NCBI GenBank assembly: GCA_026874595.1 | Contig: CM049308.1 | Location: 78,540,124-78,604,123 of the forward strand | Direction of reading: 5' to 3' | Source of the DNA: Sipunculus nudus | Taxonomy: Eukaryota; Annelida; Sipuncula; Golfingiida; Sipunculidae | Length of the DNA stretch: 64,000 bases | In this document: positions 24,601-31,304 of the stretch, in pieces | Layout: each line of letters starts with the position of its first letter | Numbering within the stretch: the stretch's first letter is position 1 | Program-made: the position numbers and the translations under genes | Notes under the pieces: generated by a model | The model's database searches: none | What the model saw: only the letters and a program-made list of their open reading frames with translations | What the model was told of the DNA's origin: nothing

Positions 24601-24913
24601 GCACTTGTAAGCTGTACAAAATCATTTATTTTACAAAGTATTGGCACAATAGTCAATGCTGCACTGACATAGTCAGCAGATGATAATTATCAACTGATAC
24701 CAGTTTTCTGCTTTAAGTTCGAATGCAAAAGAGTTTTTCGTCACATGTACCCAAAACGGTGTTTTGGGTGACCTTTTTTTCTGCCTTGAACTCTGGCTTG
24801 GTTATCTTTAGACTTTACAGACTGGCTCTTGACTTAGTACAGACCATGGGAGAGCGCAGTTTCCACTTACGAGATTCAAGCAATGCAAGGACATCGGAGC
24901 AAATATCACACAT
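484..24913 (-). CDS. USP34: USP34 ubiquitin carboxyl-terminal hydrolase 34, N-terminal 1,173 codons (3' end outside window)
   Basis: Large deubiquitinase of the USP (C19) family; vertebrate USP34 removes ubiquitin from axin and other targets in Wnt and DNA-damage signalling. I assembled 21 coding exons on the minus strand; every junction is AG/GT and the phases join into 1,173 uninterrupted codons. Recognition rests on blocks that match the remembered human protein: MCDICSDVLALLES at the start, GLQLRKEE, FPLYVAYKHS, KEPLETHLSFD, IFGPNLHVE, KSEKNMADFEGED, CKPGQTLLWDLVQDD and FLNQAKSKEHHALGLDT. Human USP34 is about 3,500 residues, so roughly a third is here; the Cys/His catalytic domain lies beyond the left edge. 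The seen part is helical ARM/HEAT-like scaffold with an acidic linker (residues ~100-147) and a long disordered insert (~504-911). No frameshift or stop was found. What is seen: exons and motifs. Inferred: orthology and scaffold fold. Confidence 0.93.
969..1123 (-). CDS. USP34: USP34 exon 20
   Basis: 155 nt, residues 1083-1134. Encodes LSLDQVDTLWGCL, WFLNQAKSKEHHALGLDTF and HLFLEK, all close to vertebrate USP34. Acceptor TTTGCAG, donor GTAAGT. Confidence 0.93.
1481..1563 (-). CDS. USP34: USP34 exon 19
   Basis: 83 nt, residues 1055-1082 plus one base. Encodes EIQVRLQFLTCVFSIMGSPD, a near match to vertebrate EVQVRLQFLTCVFSTLGSPD. Acceptor CCTCAG, donor GTGAGT. Confidence 0.93.
1897..1995 (-). 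CDS. USP34: USP34 exon 18
   Basis: 99 nt, residues 1022-1054 plus two bases. Encodes RAERELDMMKHFFNDLKHF, matching vertebrate W-A-E-K-E-L-N-M-M-K-L-F-F-D-N-L. Acceptor after a long T tract (TTTTTGCAG), donor GTGAGT. Confidence 0.9.
2488..2577 (-). CDS. USP34: USP34 exon 17
   Basis: 90 nt, residues 992-1021 plus two bases. Encodes STVISLRLLPKLFGSFQQY, nearly identical to vertebrate SVVISLRLLPKLFGTFQQF. Acceptor TTTCAG, donor GTAAGT. Confidence 0.93.
3296..3423 (-). CDS. USP34: USP34 exon 16
   Basis: 128 nt, residues 950-991 plus two bases. Encodes EGLAQEAEKALCSLVCF, then F-I-K-A-C-V-E-N-V, matching the vertebrate EGLINEAEKLLCSLVCW block. Acceptor TTCCAG, donor GTAAGT. Confidence 0.91.
3847..3959 (-). 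CDS. USP34: USP34 exon 15
   Basis: 113 nt, residues 912-949. Encodes VCKPGQTLLWDLVQDDKA, close to vertebrate VCKKGNTLLWDIVQDEDA. The acceptor TTTCAG at 3,960 was chosen because it keeps phase and has a pyrimidine-rich AT tract; a nearer AG (GTGGAG) is also in phase but poor. Confidence 0.87.
3960..4685 (-). repeat. USP34 intron 14 with degenerate family-D monomers
   Basis: From about 4,129 to 4,530 a loose tandem repeat recurs (GTGCATAATATGCCC at its start, then GTGACCTCTGACCT...AAATATGCATGGATTTTGCC units of roughly 110-140 bp, four copies). The same unit occurs at 16.25-16.66 kb and, inverted, at 58.3-58.7 kb. Confidence 0.6.
4686..4894 (-). CDS. USP34: USP34 exon 14
   Basis: 209 nt, residues 842-911 plus one base. 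Contains NKSEKNMADFEGEDIFSEDE, almost the vertebrate KSEKNMADFDGEE block that ends the disordered insert. Acceptor TTTCAG, donor GTAAAA. Confidence 0.91.
4895..5498 (-). other. USP34: USP34 intron 13
   Basis: 604 bp of AT-rich sequence. I see nothing in it beyond the splice sites. Confidence 0.6.
5499..5689 (-). CDS. USP34: USP34 exon 13
   Basis: 191 nt, residues 779-841 plus two bases. Continues the disordered region (SCESEMLQQMGVSHGEGD, then F-D-C-R-G-Y-I-K-M-V-H). Weak family conservation; supported by matching phases, acceptor TTGTAG and donor GTAAAG. Confidence 0.83.
5936..5960 (+). repeat. Poly-G tract (25 G)
   Basis: Uninterrupted run of 25 G in USP34 intron 12 (a 25-C run in the transcript). 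Similar runs occur at 17,289, 20,831, 37,350 and 59,359. Confidence 0.95.
6651..6829. mobile_element. Degenerate CAGTRAAACC-type MITE
   Basis: Starts CAGTAAAACCGTCACTAACG and ends with the rough inverse (CAAGGTTTCAATGTATAC), with GACCACCT motifs inside. It belongs with the better preserved copy at 45,990 and the one at 31,162. Lies in USP34 intron 12. Confidence 0.45.
6881..7704 (-). CDS. USP34: USP34 exon 12, long disordered acidic and Cys/His-rich insert
   Basis: 824 nt, residues 504-778, by far the largest exon here. Low-complexity acidic/Ser sequence with little conservation. Residues ~684-718 hold a Cys/His cluster (C-K-F-H-H-C-P-P-H, then H-x-E-H-x2-E-x-E-C-x3-C-x-H, then C) and ~730-745 are basic (Q-R-R-R-K-D-K-K). 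It occupies the place of the Ser-rich, poly-His insert of the human protein. Acceptor CATCAG; donor GTAAGG, after which the frame reads on for ten codons to a stop. Confidence 0.9.
8094..8232 (-). CDS. USP34: USP34 exon 11, His-rich end
   Basis: 139 nt, residues 458-503 plus one base. Starts with the conserved TLYLASALIKYLWNTA helix and then becomes disordered and His-rich (HHSDHTHFHHGD). Acceptor TTCCAG, donor GTGAGT. Confidence 0.9.
8737..8862 (-). CDS. USP34: USP34 exon 10
   Basis: 126 nt, residues 416-457, phase 0 at both ends. Encodes LKHCGRQVLDVLIPLIKHLE and HLLKLVASLEPS. Acceptor TTTCCAG; the donor is the less usual GTCAGT. Confidence 0.91.
8985..9125 (+). mobile_element. Possible tRNA-derived SINE remnant
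   Basis: A B-box-like GGGTTTGATTCC at about 9,048 follows, at tRNA-like distance, a weak A-box-like CTAAAGGTAAAACACTGCAC. The tail reads GATGAGAGTGGGTTACGG, a type common in molluscan SINEs. No poly-A or target duplication found. Confidence 0.35.
9415..9507 (-). CDS. USP34: USP34 exon 9
   Basis: 93 nt, residues 385-415, phase 0 at both ends. Encodes LIKQSQMILNFMAMEGRIT then HIDCIWASAQ, matching vertebrate USP34. Acceptor TTTACAG, donor GTAATG. Confidence 0.92.
9794..9872 (-). CDS. USP34: USP34 exon 8
   Basis: 79 nt, residues 358-384. Encodes LAKWLTTKKIVECIFGPNLH, nearly the vertebrate LADWLISNNVVEHIFGPNLH. Acceptor TTCTAG, donor GTAAGT. Confidence 0.92.
10284..10342 (-). CDS. USP34: USP34 exon 7
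   Basis: 59 nt, residues 339-357 plus two bases (NQINLYNELTGNDNLMEAD). Less conserved, but phase and position fit between exons 6 and 8. Acceptor TTTGCAG, donor GTGAGT. Confidence 0.83.
10661..12144 (-). mobile_element. Helentron/HINE-like element, family B copy 1
   Basis: Non-autonomous element read on the minus strand. Its 5' end (12,144) is TTATGCCCC with an internal inverse GGGGCATA. The body is about seven monomers near 180 bp. The 3' end (10,661) carries GGGGGCAT (inverse of the 5' terminus), a hairpin TGTGTCG-TTC-CGACACA, then T and CTAG before a T. Subterminal inverted repeat, tandem core and terminal hairpin with CTAG match the plan of HINE elements (non-autonomous Helentrons such as Drosophila DINE-1). 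No open frame for a Rep/helicase. It sits in USP34 intron 6; the plus-strand copy starts at 46,810. Confidence 0.75.
10780..12050 (-). repeat. 180-bp tandem array inside family B copy 1
   Basis: The landmark GCAGGCATTG recurs at 10,839, 11,011, 11,191, 11,352, 11,532, 11,711 and 11,891, giving a period of 172, 180, 161, 180, 179 and 180. Units share AAAAATCAGGCCAATATCTG, GTCCGTACATGTG and TAGGTCAACYGGGACRAAA. Confidence 0.9.
12307..12499 (-). CDS. USP34: USP34 exon 6
   Basis: 193 nt, residues 274-338. One of the best conserved blocks: Y-M-C-K-M-S-D-K-D-L-R, ELMWAAVKEPLETHLSFD and LTIRLAGITQIN. The donor is GTGAGT. Confidence 0.93.
12865..12932 (-). CDS. USP34: USP34 exon 5
   Basis: 68 nt, residues 252-273 plus two bases. 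Encodes LRLWMNMTTVTQYIVPLRPH, aligned with the I-R-I-W-L...V-I-R segment of vertebrate USP34. Acceptor TTTCAG, donor GTAACT. Confidence 0.88.
13320..13469 (-). CDS. USP34: USP34 exon 4
   Basis: 150 nt, residues 202-251, both ends in phase 0. Encodes DPEIPVYLLRNICFFCDRNG and then a C-F-E-R-G-x-P-x-T-F/L block, as in vertebrate USP34. Acceptor TTTGCAG, donor GTAAGT. Confidence 0.92.
13811..13909 (-). mobile_element. Family C Helentron-like 5' end fragment
   Basis: On the minus strand this reads TAGCTAAGCTGACTGTAAGT followed by CATCTGAGCTATAG and a GTCCAT/CTGTC-rich stretch, the 5' terminus seen in full at 21,701, 32,137 and 47,803. Only about 100 bp remain. Confidence 0.6.
14325..15498. mobile_element. 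hAT-like non-autonomous DNA transposon with 8-bp TSD
   Basis: 1,174 bp. Ends are CAGGGCTGGGGTAATT and its inverse AATTGACCCCAGCCCTG; beyond these both ends are rich in GTAATTGTAATT-type motifs for about 130 bp. It is flanked by a perfect 8-bp duplication CAGATGAG (14,317-14,324 and 15,499-15,506). CAGGG termini with 8-bp duplications are the hAT signature. The interior has a 175-bp unit repeated about 229 bp apart (14,616 and 14,844) but no transposase frame. Inserted in USP34 intron 3-4 interval. Confidence 0.85.
15702..16170 (-). CDS. USP34: USP34 exon 3 with acidic/lysine linker
   Basis: 469 nt, residues 45-201. Begins R-Q-C-M-C-C-Y-K-D, like vertebrate RQCLCCFKE. Residues ~100-147 are a charged low-complexity run of Asp, Glu and Lys, followed by the conserved DEKDRLLQFVTRIF and FPLYVAYKHSVH helices. 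The charged run replaces a Ser/Glu-rich stretch in the human protein and is longer. Donor GTGAGT. Confidence 0.92.
16246..16660 (+). repeat. Family-D element start and monomers
   Basis: Opens with the hairpin GCACCACAAGTGGTGC followed by ATGATATGCCC, then GACCT...AAATATGCATGGATTTT units. The opening resembles the 5' hairpin of the other Helentron-like families, but I could not find its 3' end. Confidence 0.5.
16607..16764 (+). repeat. 79-bp direct tandem duplication
   Basis: Two adjacent 79-bp copies starting CTCAGGTGAGATAATTTATT, differing at one base (TTTTGAGAAAA versus TTTTGTGAAAA), so a recent duplication. Confidence 0.92.
16860..17270 (+). repeat. CAAGGTCA-rich tandem array (about 150-bp units)
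   Basis: Three degenerate units sharing GACCTTGAAGATGAAGGTCA, a TTTTCGAGCTC/TTTCAAACTCC block and AAAATTTTGGAGGAAA. Ends next to a 14-G run at 17,289. Confidence 0.7.
18838..20394 (+). mobile_element. 5'-truncated L1/Tx1-type LINE with poly-A tail
   Basis: An open frame from 18,838 to the stop at 20,085 (over 410 codons, no disabling stop) encodes the C-terminal part of a non-LTR ORF2, downstream of the reverse transcriptase. Visible features: the thumb-like IWYNAGIRYIHNLTKK segment, SIPAKWKQEI, the FQFKILHRILALNPFL block and a CCHC-type knuckle C-S-F-C-x5-E-T-L-L-H-I-F-H-D-C. A 284-bp 3' UTR ends in AATAAA within a run of 26 A. Reverse transcriptase and endonuclease are absent. No convincing target duplication. 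The intact frame and pure A tail suggest a young insertion. Confidence 0.85.
20831..20851 (+). repeat. Poly-G tract (21 G)
   Basis: Run of 21 G in family-C copy 1. The matching place in copy 2 (49,341) has 11 C on the other strand, so the run differs in length between copies. Confidence 0.95.
22409..22490 (+). repeat. Small 21-bp minisatellite
   Basis: About four units of GCCCTGCTGRTTATGACTTC type in a row, increasingly degenerate to the right, inside USP34 intron 2. Confidence 0.75.
22592..22682 (-). CDS. USP34: USP34 exon 2
   Basis: 91 nt, residues 15-44. Acceptor CTGCAG, donor GTGAGT. Encodes GGLQLRKEEVFEVMLYVQAW, matching the GLQLRKE block of vertebrate USP34. Enters in phase 1, leaves in phase 2. 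Confidence 0.9.
22683..24870 (-). other. USP34: USP34 intron 1
   Basis: 2.2 kb between exons 2 and 1. It contains a MULE-like element (23,187-24,310); the flanks (22,683-23,175 and 24,322-24,870) show nothing I recognise. Confidence 0.75.
23187..24310. mobile_element. MULE-like non-autonomous DNA transposon with 11-bp TSD
   Basis: 1,124 bp with terminal inverted repeats of about 70 bp starting GGTCTGTCTAAAACGCGGAG. The repeats are themselves built of GCGGAGAATTC units (with GGAGAGATGG), and the left one has one unit more. Flanked by a perfect 11-bp direct repeat CCTAGTTTAAG (23,176-23,186 and 24,311-24,321). Long inverted repeats with 9-11 bp duplications point to the Mutator superfamily. 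The interior is AT-rich and lacks a transposase frame. Inserted in USP34 intron 1. Confidence 0.82.
24871..24913 (-). CDS. USP34: USP34 exon 1 (start codon)
   Basis: 43 nt, residues 1-14 plus one base. ATG at 24,913-24,911 opens MCDICSDVLALLES, which parallels the vertebrate USP34 start (M-C-x-x-C-x-D-L/V). The donor is a perfect GTAAGT. Too short to show as an open frame; found by searching upstream of exon 2 for the conserved start. Confidence 0.88.
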
Positions 24914-25032
24914 TTTCAAACTGTGAACACTGCCCCTTCGTTCTATGATGACAACATTTCATTCCTGTCTGGTATTGTCATTTCTGTATCAGTATTGTTG
25001 TATGCGGCATGTTTTCACAAATGCTTCATCAC

Positions 25033-25052
25033 CCGCCATTTTGGTTTCCGGG
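25033..25052 (-). promoter_or_regulatory. YY1-like and ETS-like motifs upstream of USP34
   Basis: Read on the minus strand, CCCGGAAACCAAAATGGCGG joins an ETS core (CCGGAA) to a near-consensus YY1 site (CAAAATGGCGG). It lies about 120 bp upstream of the USP34 start codon, the usual setting in TATA-less housekeeping promoters. Confidence 0.5.
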
Positions 25053-25067
25053 CTTTCCCGAGAATGG

Positions 25068-25074
25068 CCATTGG
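25068..25074 (-). promoter_or_regulatory. CCAAT box upstream of USP34
   Basis: CCAATGG on the minus strand, 24 bp upstream of the YY1-like site and about 155 bp upstream of the start codon. Short motif; supported mainly by its place beside the ETS and YY1 motifs. Confidence 0.4.
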
Positions 25075-25749
25075 CCTTGCACAGGGAGCCGAAGAATACC
25101 GAAGCCCCTTAAATATACATAATTCATATTGAAAACGGTTTTTTTGAACTGACGATAGCATCTGCTAAAACGATAACATCTGCTGAAGTGATTCCCGGTT
25201 TTAAAATACCTACTCTGCAATCGATCATTTCCTCTATAGGTGGCCCCTTTTTTATCAGTCAAGATGAGTATATGTTTCTGATTATTTCCTTTGTCTGCAG
25301 CAGGCCACTATGAGAAAAAAACCCACTGTAGAAGGAAATAATTTAATCAGAAAGTTATGTTAGCGTATCGCTTTAATTTTAACTAAGAACAAGTTTCAAT
25401 TTGTCGGTAGACCTGTCATATATATATATTCGTAAAATGAGTGGTCGTGTAAGAGATAAATGTACAAAAAAATTTTAAAGCATATAATAATAATCATCAT
25501 CATAAGAATAATAAAATATTTTTTGTTAATAAAAAAATTTAACTAAAAAGGCAATTTCTTCCCGGTGCTCTTTCAAAACCAGGAGAAAATTTTTGCTTCT
25601 ATTCATATGGGAGACGTGGAGTCCAGCAAAGGGAAAGCATGATAATTTACAAATATTTAACATTGCATCCAAAAAATCTATTTGATTCATGTAAACAGTT
25701 TATTAGTCCCCAGTTAAAAGATAAAATTAAGAATAATTATTCGATTATA

Positions 25750-25753
<4 letters not shown>

Positions 25754-25820
<67 letters not shown>
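25754..25820 (+). repeat. (AT)n microsatellite
   Basis: About 67 bp of uninterrupted AT dinucleotides midway between the two gene starts; likely length-variable. Confidence 0.95.
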
Positions 25821-25825
<5 letters not shown>

Positions 25826-26279
25826 CGATTAAAGGGAAGGAAAGAATATCAACAAGTTTTATAAATATCCCAGTTCTAATTGCTTATTATAATCTTTATA
25901 GCCCTATGGAAAGTAAATGTTTATGAATTATGTGTGATTCATATTTTGAACGTATAATATATGTGCTAAAACCTTATTATTATTAACTTCCTAAAATAGA
26001 AGAGAAAAATTATCCTATAATTAATATATGTGTATACTTAATTAGACTCATTCGTGTTGATATGGATATGCCTTATATTCGATTGCGGAGGCTCGTACAA
26101 TTGGTGCAATTCTTTTAAATATAAAAAAAATTGGAAGAAATGTCCAAGAAGAGGAAATTAACAGGGATTTGAGTTTTGGCGTACACATAACCGTCGAGGA
26201 ATTAAAATTCGTTTTCCATATGAATATAGGGATTTCCATGAGAAAGCCGGGCGCTGGTTACCCGCTAGATCATTGAAGA

Positions 26280-26287
26280 TATATATA
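26280..26287 (+). promoter_or_regulatory. Possible TATA box of the carrier gene
   Basis: TATATATA in otherwise mixed sequence, 190 bp upstream of the carrier start codon. In an AT-rich genome this can occur by chance. Confidence 0.25.
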
Positions 26288-26366
26288 CAGAGAAGACACT
26301 GCCGCTGCTTGTTATGACAGCAGCAAGTACTGCCAGGCAGCAGTGTTTTCATTCATACGGGGATCA

Positions 26367-26372
26367 CACGTG
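26367..26372 (+). promoter_or_regulatory. E-box CACGTG upstream of the carrier
   Basis: Palindromic CACGTG 105 bp upstream of the carrier start codon; the binding motif of Myc/Max, USF and TFE3 type bHLH factors. Single 6-bp match, so weak. Confidence 0.25.
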
Positions 26373-26476
26373 AATACTACGATAAAGTGATGTGTAGGCC
26401 TCTTAAACAGATTAAGCTTTAATCTTTGAAGCATGTGACCTCTTTTTTAAAGTTATCGTTAAGTGCCGATTCTGAA

Positions 26477-26648
26477 ATGTACGCGGAGCAGTTCTCAGAT
26501 CCGGATCAGACGGTCTTGGTATCTGTACCAGGGGGCCCGTCCAGCCAGGCAATGGTCAAACAGACAGACAAGCCGCAGCAGATTGCTGAACAAAAAGCAA
26601 AGACAGTCGCAGAGTATGCCACAGACTACATTGCTGGACTAGCGGGAG
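26477..26648 (+). CDS. Mitochondrial carrier exon 1
   Basis: 172 nt, residues 1-57 plus one base. Encodes the polar N-terminal extension (MYAEQFSDPD...) and the start of helix 1 (ATDYIAGLAGG). Donor GTAAGT. An in-frame stop (TAA) at 26,420 excludes a longer N-terminus from an upstream ATG in this exon. Confidence 0.9.
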
Positions 26649-27981
26649 GTAAGTGTCGTCTGCAGACCTAATTAGCAATATTTATTTAAAGGCCTACCCC
26701 TAGAAATAGGTACACGGTACATGAGTGCCAGATGAGTAATGCTGCCCAGACGAAATGCATGAGGGCATTTTTAGCATGTGGATGAACCTGAAGAGGCTTT
26801 CCACACCTGTTTTACTCTTTTTAAAATATTTTAATCCAAATAAATGGTTAAATATTCATCATATTTTGTGACAAAAAATACTGATATTTCAATGATCGCA
26901 TGAATAAGTTGATAAAATATATTTATAATATAATACATTTCAATATTATTAATATTATCACAGGTTTTCCAGTAATTTTAATAATTTTTGTATGACATAA
27001 TTAATAAAATATTTTATTTATTGGATTTCAGTGTTATTTATACAGATAATCCATGTTTTCCTCCCATGACGCACTGGTCAGTATTTTAGCAAAAATACAG
27101 ATTTTAACAACAATATTATTAAAATACAGCTGGTATAACAGTATACTTATTCTCATTGTTATATTGAATATAAAATATATCTTTAATACATAACATTTAT
27201 TTTCTTTTGTTGCTTAATGTGTTTTAATATGAAATAAAACTACACATTACAAATAAAATTTTAACATTTAACCAAATGATATGCCATCACCTTTTTATAG
27301 AATAAAAATATAAGGATTGTTTTATTGAAAAATGTTCTCCCTTACCATTATAAATTAATTATTTTTAAATTTAATGTTTAAAAATTGCAGAAAAAATAGA
27401 AATTTGCTCAAATTGTTTCAGTTCCAGGAACAAAGTAGGGGTATGCTGAGACAGAGTATTTACTGTTGAATTAAGTGTTGATCAGAAAATTAATATTTTG
27501 TTCAAACTCTTTGCATCAGTCAAGGATTTGCATTAATAGATGATGCTAAAAGTCCACTTTTTATACATGTAATTAACCTTGCAGATCCAGTTTGACTATC
27601 ACTTCATCTCTTATCAGCTTGGCAGAGCCTTCAAACTTGATCAGCTAGATTATTGGAGGGTTCACTGGGTTGTTGCCTCAGTTAAATATGGGATGCCATC
27701 TTCTGTGCTCATGATTTGTGAATTTGATTTTCAGGGAAAACCTTAAGGACTGTTTTATATACATGTCCAGCCTTCCCAAAGAGATGGTTCAAAGAGAATG
27801 GTATCATCCAGGACGTTGTACATAATAATCTGTCATTTTATGTTAAAGTATTATTTGATTTTAATTTTATGATTCATGAGGAAAATCATCATTCACATAA
27901 AATAAGCATGTCTAAAAAAGGTGGATCCAGCTGACACAATCAGTACCAGACATTTTTTTTATCAGATGTGAATATAATGGT

Positions 27982-28047
<66 letters not shown>

Positions 28048-28980
28048 TATGAGGGAGAGAGATTCAGCCAAGATACAAGTCTCTTAGGTAACAGTGATCA
28101 GAAGTTAGAACATAGGTCATCAGTCATAAGGCTTTGTTTACAGCTTTCATTCATTACTTTTATTAACCATATTTGTTTAGGGGGACATGCTCAAGTGATT
28201 GTATTCTTTTAGACAACTAGTGTACATATGTAACCCTGTATTTCATTCCAAAGGGCACATTACATTTCTTAGGGCTGACTAGTTCATGTATAATATAAGC
28301 AAATTCTATTGGGCTAGTAAGTTTGAAAATTCATACCAAATGGGAAAAAATATAAAACCACACACAGGCACATTTATATATGTATATAAGCCTACCAGGA
28401 GTGGAGTAAAAAGTACTTATGATTTTATTTACAGAATCACAGGGAAAATTATGATTGTTCTATTAAGGATTAATTACTATATAGTATCCAAATGTGAACC
28501 ACATGAATCAATTCAGGTTCATTTAATTATGTTTTTATACCCTGATGGATGAATCTGGTTTGAAATGGGATTAAATATTCAAGTTGTGTTCTTGTTATTA
28601 GTTTATTACTTATTTATTTACATCTTGGTATAATTATTTAATTTTAATTTTGCAGGATGTGCTGGTTTAATCTTTGGACACCCCTTTGATACTGTCAAGG
28701 TAAGCACATTTTGCGGAGATGATCATTGTTTATAAAACAATTCATTATTTCAGGGGTATCGCTCTATCTTTGGTATATTTGATTCACATACTAATAATAG
28801 TGATATGTTATTTCTGGATGCCTTTTTAGTTGGTATTTCTAGAAACTCACTCATATGTCTGTCCCACACAACATTGGGCTTGGTTTTGGAATATATTAAA
28901 CAAGGGACAGAAAGACCTTCATTTGATATTCATTTGGCTTATGAGTAATGAGTGGACGCAAGATCATTTACCTGTTGTTA

Positions 28981-29034
<54 letters not shown>

Positions 29035-31272
29035 GTGAGATCTATATCCTTTCAACCCAACTAGTTTAATGGTTTAAATTAAGTCATCTGACAAGTTTAT
29101 ATATATCCAAAACACAAGCATGAATATTGCCAGTATAATTAATTTAGTGAAAATTTAGTCACAATATTTTGTCCAATTACAGGACTACCTTTCATTGGGA
29201 GGGTTCTGAGGGTATGATATTGTCTGTTTGTATGTATGTGTTTATCAGTTTAACACATGTAGCACTGTCATCATAGCAGAGGTCAGCATCTAGTGAACTA
29301 CAAGAGAATGGGTATTATCATTATCAATATATATCATCCATTTCCTGACCAGTATATAGATCATTAGATGACCGGGTCAGCACCTTGTCAGAAGTATATA
29401 GGTCAAAGGAGTCTACAGACCTGGCATTATCAATATTCATACATAAATCATGAATTAAATCACTTAAAAATTATAGAATCATTATATGTGACATTTGATC
29501 AATTGTTTCCAAAATGTCCATTTGTGGCCAAAATTTGAAGGTAATACAAAAGTAATTTTTGTCATTGTCACTTAATAAATCAGCATTTTTAAACATATAT
29601 ATATATTTGCCTGTGCAACCTTTTAAACATATTTTTTTAGACATCAAAAGGTAAATTTGCTAGGTTTGTTACATTGAACTTATTTGCATATATATAGGTT
29701 ATGACACTACTGTCAGTGCAAGTGATTGCAGATTAACTTGTAGACTGAATGGTATGGATACTACTCCCAGTCAAAGCAACTCAACATTTGTGTTACATAA
29801 TTTCTGTTTGTAGATCAAATGATAGATTCCTATATTTAAAAAAAAGTTTGCATAAATTTGTATATTTAGTTTGAAATATTGATAAAAGAATTGTTCATTG
29901 TGAATCTGTGATCCATCAAAACTGTGAACATAATTAGGCTGATACATGACTATCCATTACTTGCTGATTTTAATAAGTAAAGGTGTATTTAGATAATTTT
30001 AAATTAGTTAAATATTTACCAGTCCTAGTTGCCAACAATTAGAGATTCTTTTGATGAACCAAGATTTATGAGAGTATATATACTATTTACTATTACTTTG
30101 TCTGGAAGGCAAAGTGTTTTATATCCTTCTACAGTTCTTAACTTATACTTTCCTAATTTAAATGAAGTCATAAAAAGACCTTTACAAAACTCTTGTTTGA
30201 CAGATGGTCATAGACGTCACAGATTAACAAAACCCTTTATGTAACAATAGGTCATGGATGTAATGTATTTTCAATCTTGATTTTTACATCCTTTGGGATT
30301 GGCTCTGTTTATCCTTTACTATTATAGCAATACAAGAATATGTGCTCATAAATCATTCTGGTTCAGGCCAGTCCAGTGGACATAACAGGAGATCAGTAAA
30401 ATAGATGCCAATGTTTCAATCCCAAGGAATGCATTTGCTGTATTATATAGTGTAAAAGATAAGTTACTTTTCTGCCTTGTTCTTACAAAGACTTCTGCTT
30501 ATTTATTGAAAATTACATTAAGTTAGTTTTACTACAATTTTTTAAATATTATACTACAATTATATACAAGAAAAGAAAAAAAAACCTATTTTACAGAAAG
30601 AGAAAATTGTTTTGTAATCTACCAGATATGAAGTAGAGCACTTGAGATATATATTCATATGATAAAATTGAATGGAATATTGTTTTTTGTTCATGAAGTA
30701 CTTTGCTTGTTTTTTCCTGCCATATCTGGCTAACAACTTGGATATCATGGAAAAAAATTAAGTCTCCAACAACATTTGTATCATGGTAAGGTGTCAGCGT
30801 CATTCCCTACTTTAGCTGATTTTTTAAAAACACATATCAGAAGTGAACACTCATAATCATCACAGCCTTTCTTCACAGACTCATCAGAATGTAGAGACAT
30901 GTATGCATGTGTGATTTGCATGGTATCTGCCACCAATTGTTCAGTTTATAATCTGCTAGTATCAGCAGATGTCACCAAGAAGTTACACTAAGGAGGAGCT
31001 TATCACAAGATACAGATATCATCCAACTCTCAGATGGATAAGAACAGAGGAAATCTGATAGCATTGTAAACTTTGTAATGTAAACTACTTCTACCCATGT
31101 ACAAATTAAAATCAAGGATATGTAGTTCTGAATGTATGGTTCAGCATGTATAATATTTATATACAGTGAAACCTTGAAAATACAACCACAAACAGAACCT
31201 AAGAATCGGGACTGTGATAGGTGGTCATTATTATGAGTTGGTCTCTAAACAGAGGTGATCCTTGAGTAAGGT

Positions 31273-31304
<32 letters not shown>

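Larger units (their letters stand above)
24914..26476. promoter_or_regulatory. Divergent intergenic region between USP34 and the carrier
   Basis: 1,563 bp between two start codons that face away from each other, so it should contain both promoters. The USP34 side is the GC-richer part. An (AT)n tract of about 67 bp sits in the middle. No open frame of interest and no recognised transposon body was seen. That the two genes share regulation is inference only. Confidence 0.6.

Noticed and set aside
26426-26476. Longer N-terminus for the carrier from a TTG at 26,426
   Set aside because: No ATG before 26,477 in this frame after the stop at 26,420; a non-ATG start has no support.
28984-29030. Transmembrane-like Tyr/Ile repeat peptide
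   Set aside because: Translation of a TA microsatellite.
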